Shown here piece after piece: positions 34,903-47,025 of a stretch of 64,000 bases of DNA (positions are counted from its first letter, which is position 1; each line of letters begins with the position of its first letter). The notes beneath the pieces were generated by a model that was not told where the DNA came from, made no database searches, and saw only the letters and a program-made list of their open reading frames with translations. Source of the stretch: Meconema thalassinum (Eukaryota; Arthropoda; Insecta; Orthoptera; Tettigoniidae); the NCBI GenBank assembly GCA_946902985.2, contig OX336393.1:133700533-133764532 (forward strand), in the 5' to 3' direction. A program made the position numbers and the translations under genes.

Positions 34903-36280
34903 TTATATATAATCCAAAATTGACTCATCGACGCAGGGCTCATACCACTAGACCTAGAAAGCTGAAATTTTGCATGTTGGTTGATCCGAGTATGTAGAGG
35001 CTCACTAAGAAACGGTTTTTGAAAATTCAATTTGTAAGTGACTTTTTTCGGCCCTTTGGCATTGACAATTCAAAATTGACTCATCGACGCAGGGCTCAAA
35101 CCACTAGACCTAGAAAGCTGAAATTTTGCATGTTGGTTGATCCGAGTATGTAGAGGCCCACTCAGAAACGGTTTTTGAAAATTCAATTTGTAAGTGACTT
35201 TTTTCGGCCCTTTGGCACTGAGCAAGGACAGTCGGTACAAAGTTCGGATTTAGGTCATTTTAAGCTGCCAGATACGAGAAACAATACTCGGAGGTCCTGT
35301 AGGGGCCCCGAAACACACCTTTAAGTTAATAAGATGAACGGTTTCGGAGATATTCCCAAATAACTGTGTTCTCTCTGAGAATCAGATCAACGTTACTATG
35401 GCAACCGCTGAAATTTCGCAGACCGGGGATAGTTTTCTGGCAATATCTCGAAAACCGTTAGTTTTAGGGCCTTAAAACGCTGGGTTCGTTTCCCCACGAA
35501 CATTGCTCCTCACATTGATACGCGCAAAAAGAGCTATAATCCATATTTCTACGAGCAAATCGACTTGGAAAGTCTCATCTCTTATATATAATCCAAAATT
35601 GACTCATCACCGCAGGGCTCAAACCTCTAGACCTAGAAAGCTGAAATTTTGCATGTTGGTTGATCCGAGTATGTAGAGGCTCATTAAGAAACGGTTTGTA
35701 AAATACAATTTGTAAGTGACTCTTTTCGGCCCTTTGGCATTGACAATTCAAAATTGACTCATCGACGCAGGGCTCAAACCACTAGACATAGAAAGCTGAA
35801 ATTTTGTATGTTGGTTGATCCGAGTATGTAGAGGTCCACTAGGAAACGGTTTTTGAAAATTCAATTTGTAGTGACTTTTTTCGGCCCTTTGGCACTGAGC
35901 AAGGACAGTCGGTACAAAGTTCGGATTTAGCTCATTTTAAGCCGCCAGATACGAGAAACAATACTCGGAGGTCCTGTAGGGACCCCGATACACACTTTTT
36001 AAGTTCCTAAAATGAACGGTTTCGGAGATATTCCCAAATAACTGTGTTCCCTCTGAGAAACAGATCAACGTTTGTATGGCAACCGCTGAAATTTCGCAGA
36101 CCGGGGATAGTTTTCTGGCAATATCTAGAAAACCGTTTTTTTTGGGCCTTAAAACGCTGGGTTCGTTTCCCACTTCTTTGAAGTGGAATCCACGAACATT
36201 GCTCCTCACATTGATACGCGCAAAAAGAGCTATAATCCATATTTCTACGAGCAAAGCGACTTGGAAGGTCTCATCTCTTA
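34903..36280. repeat. Array segment 5
   Basis: Two units start near 34903 and 35583. Similarity to the segment 4 start ends near 35.31 kb, where the sequence switches to the variant seen at 19.98 kb, a visible recombination-like join. Confidence 0.9.
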
Positions 36281-36953
36281 AGGTACGTCCACACCAAGAT
36301 GTTTTCGTTAACTATGTTAATGAACACTGTTCATGAACAATGTTCATGAATATTTTTGACTGTTCATAAACAAAATAGCGTGTTCGTTAACTTTTCGAGC
36401 ATGTTCATGAACAAAATCTCTTTAACTTTTGTGAATGAAACTTTTCATTAACTTTTCGTGTTTTCGTTAACATTTTGGTTCGCGCATGCGCAAAGACGCA
36501 ATTAAGGTTGTAAATTCGTAGCGCGGAATACGATGCTCTTTTATTTCTCTAAAAATCGACTATCGAATCGCAAGCGACTCGTATATTGCACGGAAATATG
36601 AAATACCAGGAAGCACATAAGAATATTAATTAACTTAATTCTAATCGCCTTTCCAATATTTTTCTTTTCCACACCTTGCGTCTGCGCTTTTCTGTAATTT
36701 TGTACTCACTAAAATAATGAAAGATGCAGCTGTAAGTACTTTCTTCTTCTTCCTGGCCCTATCCATTATATCCTCACAAACAGTTCATTAAATGTTGAAG
36801 ATGTTTGTTAACAAAAGTTTATTTGGTGTGGACTTAATGTTGAAGAAGTTTGTTAACAAATGTTTAGTAAACATGTTGAGAAATGTTTTCATTAACATTG
36901 TTCATTAACATTGTTCATGAACATTGTTCATTAACTTTGGTGTGGACTAGCCT
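36281..36953. mobile_element. MITE, copy 5 (673 bp)
   Basis: TTA flanks at 36278-36280 and 36954-36956. It is the longest copy, with an extra CTT in a TTCTTC tract near 36744 and extra subterminal GTTCATGAAC units. Confidence 0.9.
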
Positions 36954-39279
36954 TTATATATAATCCAAAATTGACTCATCGACGCAGGGCTCAAACCACT
37001 AGACCTAGAAAGCTGAAATTTTGCATGTTGGTTGAGCCGAGTATGTAGCGGCCCACTAAGAAACGGTTTTTGAAAATTCAATTAGTAAGTGACTTTTTTC
37101 AGCCCTTTGGCACTGAACAAGGACAATCGTTACAAAGTTCGGATTTAGCTCATTTTAAGCCGCCAGATACGAGAAACAATACTCGGAGGTCCTGTAGGGA
37201 CCCCGATACACACTTTTTAAGTTCCTAAAATGAACGGTTTCGGAGATATTCCCAAATAACTGTGTTCCCTCTGAGAAACAGATCAACGTTACTATGGCAA
37301 CCGCTGAAATTTCGCAGACCGGGGATAGTTTTCTGGCAATATCTCGAAAACCGTTAGTTTTAGGGCCTTAAAACGCTGGGTTCGTTTCCCCACGAACATT
37401 GCTCCTCACATTGATACGCGCAAAAAGAGCTATAATCCATATTTCTACGAGCAAATCGACTTGGAATGTCTCATCTCTTACATATAATCCAAAATTGACT
37501 CATCACCGCAGGGCTCAAACCACTAGACCTAGAAAGCTGTAATTTTGTATGTTGGTTAATCCGAGTATGTAGAGGCTCACTAAGAAACGGTTTTTGAAAA
37601 TTCGATTTGTAAGTGACTTTTATTTTGGCCCTTTGGCATTGACAATTCAAAATTGACTCATCGACGCAGGGCTCAAACCACTAGACCTAGAAAGCTGAAA
37701 TTTTTCATGTTGGTTGATCCGAGTATGTAGAGGCCCACTATGAAACGGTTTTTGAAAATTCAATTTTAAGTGACTTTTTTCGACCCTTTGGCACTGAACA
37801 AGGACAGTCGGTACAAAGTTCGGATTTAGCTCATTTTAAGCCGCCAGATACGAGAAACAATACTCGGAGGTCCTGTAGGGACCCCGAAACACACTTTTTA
37901 AGTTCATAAAATGAACGGTTTCGGAGATATTCCCAAATAACTGTGTTCCCTCTGAGAAACAGATCAACGTTACTATGGCAACCGCTGAAATTTCGCAGAC
38001 CGGGGATAGTTTTCTGGCAATATCTCGAAAACCATTATTTTTAGGGCCTTAAAACGCTGGGTTCGGTTCCCATCGAAGTGGAAGCCACGAACATTGCTCC
38101 TCACATTGATAAGCGCAAAAAGAGATGTAATCGATATTTTTACGAGCAAATCGACTTGGAAAGTCTCATCTCTTATATATAATCCAAAATTGACTCATCA
38201 CCGCAGGGCTCAAACCACTAGACCTAGAAAGCTGAAATTTTGCATGTTGCTTGATCCGAGTATGTAGAGGCTCACTAAGAAACGGTTTTTGAAAATTCAA
38301 TTTGTAAGTGACTTTTTTCGGCCCTTTGGCATTGACAATTCAAAATTGACTCATCGACGCAGGGCTCAAACCATTACCTAGAAAGCCGAAATTTTGCATG
38401 TTGGTTGATCCGAGTATGTAGAGGCCCACTAAGAAACGGTTTTTGAAAATTCAATTTGTAAGTGACTTTTTTCAGCCCTTTGGCACTGAGCAAGGACAGT
38501 CGGTACAAATTTCGGATTTAGCTCATTTTAAGCCGCCAGATACGAGAAACAATACTCGAAGGTCCTGTAGGGACCCCGAAACACACTTTTTAAGTTCATA
38601 AAATGAACGGTTTCGGAGATATTCCCAAATAACTGTGTTCCCTCTGAGAAACAGATCAACGTTACTATGGCAACCGCTGAAATTTCGCAGACCGGGGAGA
38701 GTTTTCTGGCAATATCTCGAAAAACGTTCGATTTTGGGCCTTAAACGCTGGGTTCGTTTCCCCACGAACATTGCTCCTCACATTGATAGGCGCAAAAAGA
38801 GCTATAATCCATATTTCTACGAGCAAATCGACTTGAAAAGTCTCATCCCTTATATATCATCCAAAATTGACTCATCACCGCAGGGCTCAAACCTCTAGAC
38901 CTAGAAAGCTCAAATTTTGCATGTTGATTGATCCGAGTATGTAGAGGCCCACTAAGAAACGGTTTGTAAAATACAATTTGTAAGTGACTTTTTTCGGCCC
39001 TTTGGCATTGACAATTCAAAATTGACTCATCGAAGCAGGGCTCAAACCACTAGACATAGAAAGCTGAAATTTTGTATGTTGGTTGATCCGAGTATGTAGA
39101 GGTCCACTAAGAAACGGTTTTTGAAAATTCAATTTGTAAGTGACTTTTTTCGGCCCTTTGGCACTGAGCAAGGACAGTCGGTACAAAGTTCGGATTTAGC
39201 TCATTTTAAGCCGCCAGATACGAGAAACGATACTCGGAGGTCCTGTAGGGACCCCGATACACACTTTTTAAGTTCCTAA
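36954..39279. repeat. Array segment 6
   Basis: Unit starts lie near 36954, 37483, 38172 and 38852. The last unit is cut off in mid-B at GTTCCTAAA by the MITE junction at 39280. Confidence 0.9.
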
Positions 39280-39949
39280 AGGTACGTCCACACCAGGATG
39301 TTTTCGTTAACTATGTTAATGAACAATGTTCATGAACAATGTTCATGACTATTTTTGACTGTTCATAAACAAAATAGCGTGTTCGTTAACTTTTCGAGCA
39401 TGTTCATGAACAAAATCTCTTTAACTTTTGTGAATGAAACTTTTCAATAACTTTTCGTGTTTTCGTTAACATTTTGGTTCGCGCATGCGCAAAGACGCAA
39501 TTAAGGTTGTAAATTCGTAGCGCGGAATACGATGCTCTTTTATTTCTCTAAAATTCGACTATCGAATCGCAAGCGACTCGTTTATTGCACGGAATTATGA
39601 AATACCAGGAAGCACATAAGAATATTAATTAACTTAATTCTAAACACCTTTCCAATATATTTCTTTTCCACACCTTGCGTCTGCGCTTTTCTGTAATTTT
39701 GTACTCACTAAAATAATGAAAGATGCAGCTGTAAGTACTTTCTTCTTCCAGGCCCTATCCATTATAACCTCACAAACAGTTCATTTATTGTTGAAGATGT
39801 TTGTTAACAAAAGTTTATTTGGTGTGGACTTAATGTTGAAGAAGTTTGTTAACAAATGTTTAGTAAACATGTTGAGAAATGTTTTCATTAACATTGTACA
39901 TTAACATTGTTCATGAACATTGTTCATTAACTTTGGTGTGGACTAGCCT
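39280..39949. mobile_element. MITE, copy 6, with deleted left flank
   Basis: The left neighbour is mid-module B (GTTCCTAA) instead of the ATCTCTTA junction, whereas the right flank is the usual TTA (39950-39952). About 280 bp of unit expected to the left is missing. It shares private variants with copy 8 (TTCATTTATTGTTGAAG, ATTGTACATTAAC). Confidence 0.9.
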
Positions 39950-42002
39950 TTATATATAATCCAAAATTGACTCATCGACGCAGGGCTCAAACCACTAGAC
40001 CTAGAAAGCTGAAATTTTGCATGTTGGTTTATCCGAGTATGTAGCGGCCCACTAAGAAACGGTTTTTGAAAATTAAATTTGTAAGTGACTTCTTTCGGCC
40101 CTTTGGCATTGACAATTCAAAATTGACTCATTGACGCAGGGCTCAAACCTCTACACCTAGAAAGCTGAAATTTTGCATGTTGGTTGAGCCGAGTATGTAG
40201 AGGCTCACTAAGAAACGGTCTTTGAAAATTCAGTTTGTATGTGACTTTTTTTGGCCCTTTGGCATTGATCATCCAATATTGACTCATCGACACAGGGCTC
40301 AAACCACTAGACCTAGAAAGCTGAAATTTTGCATGTTGGTTGATCCGGGTATGTAGAGGACCACTAAGAAACGGTTTTTGAAAATTCAATTTGTAAGTGA
40401 CTTTTTTCGTCCCTTTGGCACGGAGCAAGGACAGTCGGTACAAAGTTCGGATTTAGCTCATTTTAAGCCGCCAGATACGAGAATCAATACTCGGAGGTCC
40501 TGTATGGACCCCGATACACACATCGAAGTGGAAACCACGAACATTGCTCCTCACATTGATACGCGCAAAAAGAGCTATAATCCATGTTTCTACGAGCAAA
40601 TCGACTTGGAAATTCTCATCTCTTATATATAATCCAAAATTGACTCATCACCGCAAGGCTCAAACCACTAGACCTAGAAAGCTGAAATTTTGCATGTTGG
40701 TTGATCCGAGTATGTAGAGGCCCACTAAGAAACGGTTTTTGAAAATTCAATTTGTAAGTGACTTTCCTCGGCCCTTTGGCATTGACAATTCAAAATTGAC
40801 TCATCGACGCAGGGCTCAAACCACTAGACCTAGAAAGCTGAAATTTTGCATGTTGGTTGATCCGAGTATGTAGAGGCCCACTAAGAAACGGTTTTTGAAA
40901 ATTCAATTTGTAAGTGACCTTTTTCGGCCCTTTGGCACTGAGCAAGGACAGTCGGTACAAAGTTCGGATTTAGCTCATTTTAAGCCGCCAGATACGAGAA
41001 ACAATACTCGGAGGTCCTGTGGGGACCCCGATACACACTTTTTAAGTTCCTAAAACGAACGGATTCGGAGATATTCCCAAATAACTGTGTTCCCTCTGAG
41101 AAACAGATCAACGTTACTATGGCAACCGCTGAAATTTCGCAGACCGGGGATAGTTTTCTGGCAATATCTCGAAAACCGTTAGTTTTAGGGCCTTAAAACG
41201 CTGGGTTCGTTTCCCCACGAACATTGCTCCTCAAATTGATACGCGCAAAAAGAGCTATAATCCATATTTCTACGAGCAAATCGACTTGGAAAGTCTCTTC
41301 TCTTATATATAATCCAAAATTGACTCATCACCGCAGGGCTCAAACCTCTAGACCTAGAAAGCTGAAATTTTGAATGTTGATTGATCCGAGTATGTAGAGG
41401 CTCATTAAGAAACGGTTTGTAAAATACAATTTGTAAGTGACTTTTTTCGGCCCTTTGGCATTGACAATTCAAAATTGACTCATCGGCGCAGGGCTCAAAC
41501 CACTAGACATAGAAAGGTGAAATTTTGTATGTTGGTTGATCCGAGTATGTAGAGGTCCACTAGGAAACGGTTTTTGAAAATTCAATTTGTAGTGACTTTT
41601 TTCGGCCCTTTGGCACTGAGCAAGGACAGTCGGTACAAAGTTCGGATTTAGCTCATTTTAAGCCGCCAGATATGAGAAACAATACTCGGAGGTCCTATAG
41701 GGACCCCGATACACACTTTTTAAGTTCCTAAAATGAACGGTTTCGGAGATATTCCCAAATAACTGTGTTCCCTCTGAGAAACAGATCAACGTTTCTATGG
41801 CAACCACTGAAATTTCGCAGACCGGGGATAGTTTTCTGGCAATATCTAGAAAACCGTTCGTTTTTGGGCCTTAAAACGCTGGGTTCGTTTCCCACTTCTT
41901 TGAAGTGGAATCCACGAACATTGCTCCTCACATTGATACGCGCAAAAAGAGCTATAATCCATATTTCTACGAGCAAAGCGACTTGGAAAGTCTCATCTCT
42001 TA
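39950..42002. repeat. Array segment 7
   Basis: Unit starts lie near 39950, 40625 and 41305. The first unit is the triple-A form with shortened B, matching 20268-20940. Confidence 0.9.
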
Positions 42003-42658
42003 AGGTACGTCCACACCAAGATGTTTTCGTTAACTATGTTAATGAACACTGTTCATGAACAATGTTCATGAACATTTTTGACTGTTCATAAACAAAATAG
42101 CGTGTTCGTTAACTTTTCGAGCATGTTCATGAACAAAATCTCTTTAACTTTTGTGAATGAAACTTTTCATTAACTTTTCGTGTTTTCGTTAACATTTTGG
42201 TTCGCGCATGCGCAAAGACGCAATTAAGGTTGTAAATTCGTAGCGCGGAATACGATGCTCTTTTATTTCTCTAAAAATCGACTATCGATCGCAAGCGACT
42301 CGTATATTGCACGGAAATATAAAATACCAGGAAGCACATAAGAATATTAATTAACTTAATTCTAATCGCCTTTCCAATATTTTTCTTTTCCACACCTTGC
42401 GTCTGCGCTTTTCTGTAATTTTGTACTCACTAAAATAATGAAAGATGCAGCTGTAAGTACTTTCTTCTTCCTGGCCCTATCCATTATAACCTCACAAACA
42501 GTTCATTAAATGTTGAAGATGTTTGTTAACAAAAGTTTATTTGGTGTGGACATAATGTTGAAGAAGTTTGTTAACAAATGTTTAGTAAACATGTTGAGAA
42601 ATGTTTTCATTAACATTGTTCATTAACATTGTTCATTAACTTTGGTGTGGACTAGCCT
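42003..42658. mobile_element. TTA-flanked MITE, copy 7 (656 bp)
   Basis: TTA at 42000-42002 and 42659-42661. The interior shares the ACGGAAATAT wording with copy 5, suggesting a common immediate ancestor. Confidence 0.9.
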
Positions 42659-44558
42659 TTATATATAATCCAAAATTGACTCATCGACGCAGGGCTCAAA
42701 CCACTAGACCTAGAAAGCTGAAATTTTGTATGTTGGTTGATCCGAGTATGTAGAGGTCCACTATGAAACGGTTTTTGAAAATTCAATTTGTAAGTGACTT
42801 TTTTCAGCCCTTTGGCACTGAACAAGGACAGTCGTTACAAAGTTCGGATTTAGCTCATTTTAAGCCGCCAGATACGAGAAACAATACTCGGAGGTCCTGT
42901 AGGGACCCCGATACACACTTTTTAAGTTCCTAAAATGAACGGTTTCGGAGATATTCCCAAATAACTGTGTTCCCTCTGAGAAACAGATCAACGTTACTAT
43001 GGCAACCGCTGAAATTTCGCAGACCGGGGATAGTTTTCTGGCAATATCTCGAAAACCGTTAGTTTTAGGGGCATAAAACGCTGGGTTCGCTTCCCCACGA
43101 ACATTGCTCCTCACATTGATACGCGCAAAAAGAGCTATAATCCATATTTCTACGAGCAAATCGACTTGGAATGTCTCATCTCTTACATATAATCCAAAAT
43201 TGACTCATCACCGCAGGGCTCAAACCACCAGACCTAGAAAGCTGTAATTTTGTATGTTGGTTGATCCGAGTATGTAGAGGCTCACTAAGAAACGGTTTTT
43301 GAAAATTCGATTTGTAAGTGACTTTTATTTTGGCCCTTTGGCATTGACAATTCAAAATTGACTCATCGACGCAGGGCTCAAACCACTAGACCTAGAAAGC
43401 TGAAATTTTTCATGTTGGTTGATCCGAGTATGTAGAGGCCCACTAAGAAACGGTTTTTGAAAATTCAATTTTAAGTGACTTTTTTCGACCCTTTGGCACT
43501 GAACAAGGACAGTCGGTACAAAGTTCGGATTTAGCTCATTTTAAGCCGCCAGATACGAGAAACAATACTCGGAGGTCCTGTAGGGACCCCGAAACACACT
43601 TTTTAAGTTCATAAAATGAACGGTTTCGGAGATATTCCCAAATAACTGTGTTCCCTCTGAGAAACAGATCAACGTTACTATGGCAACCGCTGAAATTTCG
43701 CAGACCGGGGATAGTTTTCTGGCAATATCTCGAAAACCGTTAGTTTTAGGGCCTTAAAATGCTGGGTTCGGTTCCCATCGAAGTGGAAGCCACGAACATT
43801 GCTCCTCACATTGATAAGCGCAAAAAGATATGTAATCCATATTTTTACGAGCAAATCGACTTGGAAAGTCTCATCTCTTATATATAATCCAAAATTGACT
43901 CATCACCGCAGGGCTCAAACCACTAGACCTAGAAAGCTGAAATTTTGCATGTTGCTTGATCCGAGTATGTAGAGGCTCACTAAGAAACGGTTTTTGAAAA
44001 TTCAATTTGTAAGTGACTTTTTTCGGCCCTTTGGCATTGACAATTCAAAATTGACTCATCGACGCAGGGCTCAAACCATTACCTAGAAAGCCGAAATTTT
44101 GCATGTTGGTTGATCCGAGTATGTAGAGGCCCACTAAGAAACGGTTTTTGAAAATTCAATTTGTAGTGACTTTTTTCGGCCCTTTGGCACTGAGCAAGGA
44201 CAGTCGGTACAAATTTCGGATTTAGCTCATTTTAAGCCGCCAGATACGAGAAACAATACTCGAAGGTCCTGTAGGGACCCCGAAACACACTTTTTAAGTT
44301 CATAAAATGAACGGTTTCGGAGATATTCCCAAATAACTGTGTTCCATCTGAGAAACAGATCAACGTTACTATGGCAACCGCTGAAATTTCGCAGACCGGG
44401 GAGAGTTTTCTGGCAATATCTCGAAAAACGTTCGATTTTGGGCCTTAAAACGCTGGGTTCGGTTCCCACTTCTTCGAAGTGGAAACCACGAACATTGCTC
44501 CTCACTTTGATACGCGCAAAAAGAGCTATAATCCATATTTCTACGAGCAAATCGACTT
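42659..44558. repeat. Array segment 8
   Basis: Unit starts lie near 42659, 43185 and 43880. The last unit stops at ATCGACTT, where the retroposon insertion begins. Confidence 0.9.
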
Positions 44559-44882
44559 AAAACCCGGCCGAAGCCGTCGGATTTTTTAAGAGCGTTAAAA
44601 ATCCCTCAGTATGCCTTCCTTCGGAGGGGAAGTAAAGCCGGCGGTCCCATGTCATAGATTTATGGCATGTTAAAGATCTTTCCACTAATTACACCTGTGT
44701 GAAACTAAATTTGATAGGTTAAGAATGTAAACAACGCTCTTAGGTTGCTACGTTCGTTGCCAAGAGCCGACTGCGGTGGCGTCTAGTAGCTAGTTCTGAA
44801 CTAGGCCTAGTAGTCGTTGACGGTGGCGTTTGGCGGCAAAAGTAGGAACTATTTGAAAATTCAATGTTGCAGTCCCTACTTG

Positions 44883-44921
<39 letters not shown>

Positions 44922-45046
44922 AGATACACACACTAATACAGTCATCACAATTAACACCGGTTATCAGACAAATTCTACACACACCCAAAGTACACGGGGC
45001 TACATGACCGCGTTGTCGCAGCCCCTAAACTAAGGAACCAACCAAC
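44559..45046. mobile_element. Composite retroposon insertion with A34 tract
   Basis: 488 bp of unrelated sequence interrupts a B module. It starts with a GC-rich hairpin (CCGGCCGAAGCCGTCGG, then ATTTTTT), continues with CTTCCTTCGGAGGGGAAGTA and AAAGCCGGCGGTCCCATGTC, which is LINE-3'-end-like wording by recollection. It reaches 34 A residues at 44887-44920, then carries a further 126 bp containing GGGGCTACATGACCGCG and GCAGCCCC, ending in AACCAACCAACC. Only about ten array bases (GGAAAGTCTC) are missing at the join and no target duplication is seen. The A-tract in the middle suggests two nested or fused retroposon pieces. Orientation is unresolved. Confidence 0.75.
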
Positions 45047-46368
45047 CATCTCTTATATATAATCCAAAATTGACTCATCACCGCAGGGCTCAAACCACTA
45101 GACCTAGAAAGCTGAAATTTTGCATGTTGGTTGATCAGGGTATGTAGAGGCCCACTAAGAAACGGTTTTTAAAAATTCAATTTGTAAGTGACATTTTTCG
45201 GCCCTTTGGCACTGAGCAAGGACAGTCGGTACAAAGTTCGGATTTAGCTCATTTTAAGCCGCCAGATACGAGAATCAATACACGGAGGTCCTGTATGGAC
45301 CCCGATACACACTTCGAAGTGGAAACCACGAACATTGCTCCTCACATTGATACGCGCAAATAGAGCTATAATCCATGTTTCTACGAGCAAATCGACTTGG
45401 AAAGTCTCATCTCTTATATATAATCCAAAATTGACTCATCACCGCAAGGCTCAAACCACTAGACCTAGAAAGCTGAAATTTTGCATGTTGGTTGATCCGA
45501 GTATGTAGAGTCACACTAAGAAACGGTTTTTGAAAATTCAATTTGGAAGTGACTTTCTTCGGCCCTTTGGCATTGACAATTCAAAATTGACTCATCGACG
45601 CAGGGCTCAAACCACTAGACCTAGAAAGCTAAAATTTTGCATGTTGGTTGATCCGAGTATGTAGAGGCCCACTAAGAAACGGTTTTTGAAAATTCAATTT
45701 GTAAGTGACCTTTTTCGGCCCTTTGGCACTGAGCAAGGACAGTCGGTACAAAGTTCGGATTTAGCTCATTTTAAGCCGCCAGATACGAGAAACAATACTC
45801 GGAGGTCCTGTAGGGACCCCGATACACACTTTTTAAGTTCCTAAAATGAACGGTTTCGGAGATATTCCCAAATAACTGTGTTCCCTCTGAGAAACAGATC
45901 AACGTTACTATGGCAACCGCTGAAATTTCGCTGACCGGGGATAGTTTTCTGGCAATATCTCGAAAACCGTTAGTTTTAGGGCCTTAAAACGCTGGGTTCG
46001 TTTCCCCACGAACATTGCTCCTCACATTGATAGGCGCAAAAAGAGCTATAATCCATATTTCTACGAGCAAATCGACTTGAAAAGTCTCATCTCTTATATA
46101 TCATCCAGAATTGACTCATCACCGCAGGGCTCAAACCTCTAGACCTAGAAAGCTGAAATTTTGTATGTTGGTTGATCCGAGTATGTAGAGGTCCACTAAG
46201 AAACGGTTTTTGAAAATTCAATTTGTAAGTGACTTTTTTCGGCCCTTTGGCACTGAGCAAGGACAGTCGGTACAAAGTTCGGATTTAGCTCATTTTAAGC
46301 CGCCAGATACGAGAAACGATACTCGGAGGTCCTGTAGGGACCCCGATACACACTTTTTAAGTTCCTAA
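45047..46368. repeat. Array segment 9
   Basis: Unit starts lie near 45055, 45415 and 46095. The first is an A-only unit with shortened B (about 360 bp). The last is truncated in mid-B at the MITE, as in segment 6. Confidence 0.9.
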
Positions 46369-47025
46369 AGGTACGTCCACACCAAGATGTTTTCGTTAAC
46401 AATGTTCATGAACAATGTTCATGACTATTTTTGACTGTTCATAAACAAAATAGCGTGTTCGTTAACTTTTCGAGCATGTTCATGAACAAAATCTCTTTAA
46501 CTTTTGTGAATGAAACTTTTCATTAACTTTTCGTGTTTTCGTTAACATTTTGGTTCGCGCATGCGCAAAGACGCAATTAAGGTTGTAAATTCGTAGCGCG
46601 GAATACGATGCTCTTTTATTTCTCTAAAAATCGACTATCGAATCGCAAGCGACTCGTATATTGCACGGAATTATGAAATACCAGGAAGCACATAAGAATA
46701 TTAATTAACTTAATTCTAAACACCTTTCCAATATATTTCTTTTCCACACCTTGCGTCTGCGCTTTTCTGTAATTTTGTACTCACTAAAATAATGAAAGAT
46801 GCAGCTGTAAGTACTTTCTTCTTCCAGGCCCTATCCATTATAACCTCACAAACAGTTCATTTATTGTTGAAGATGTTTGTTAACAAAAGTTTACTTGGTG
46901 TGGACTTAATGTTGAAGAAGTTTGTTAACAAATGTTTAGTAAACATGTTGAGAAATGTTTTCATTAACATTGTACATTAACATTGTTCATGAACATTGTT
47001 CATTAACTTTGGTGTGGACTAGCCT
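46369..47025. mobile_element. MITE, copy 8, with deleted left flank
   Basis: Same left junction (GTTCCTAAAGG) as copy 6, 7,089 bp upstream. Right flank TTA at 47026-47028. The left subterminal region is shorter than in copy 6. Confidence 0.9.

Noticed and set aside
39716..39904. 62-codon plus-strand open frame in MITE copies 6 and 8
   Set aside because: It is open only in these two sister copies because of a TTTATTG variant. Other copies have a stop at TTAAATG, and nothing resembles a transposase.
44740..44988. 82-codon minus-strand frame with poly-Phe
   Set aside because: The poly-Phe is the translated A34 tract of the retroposon insertion. It is not a protein.
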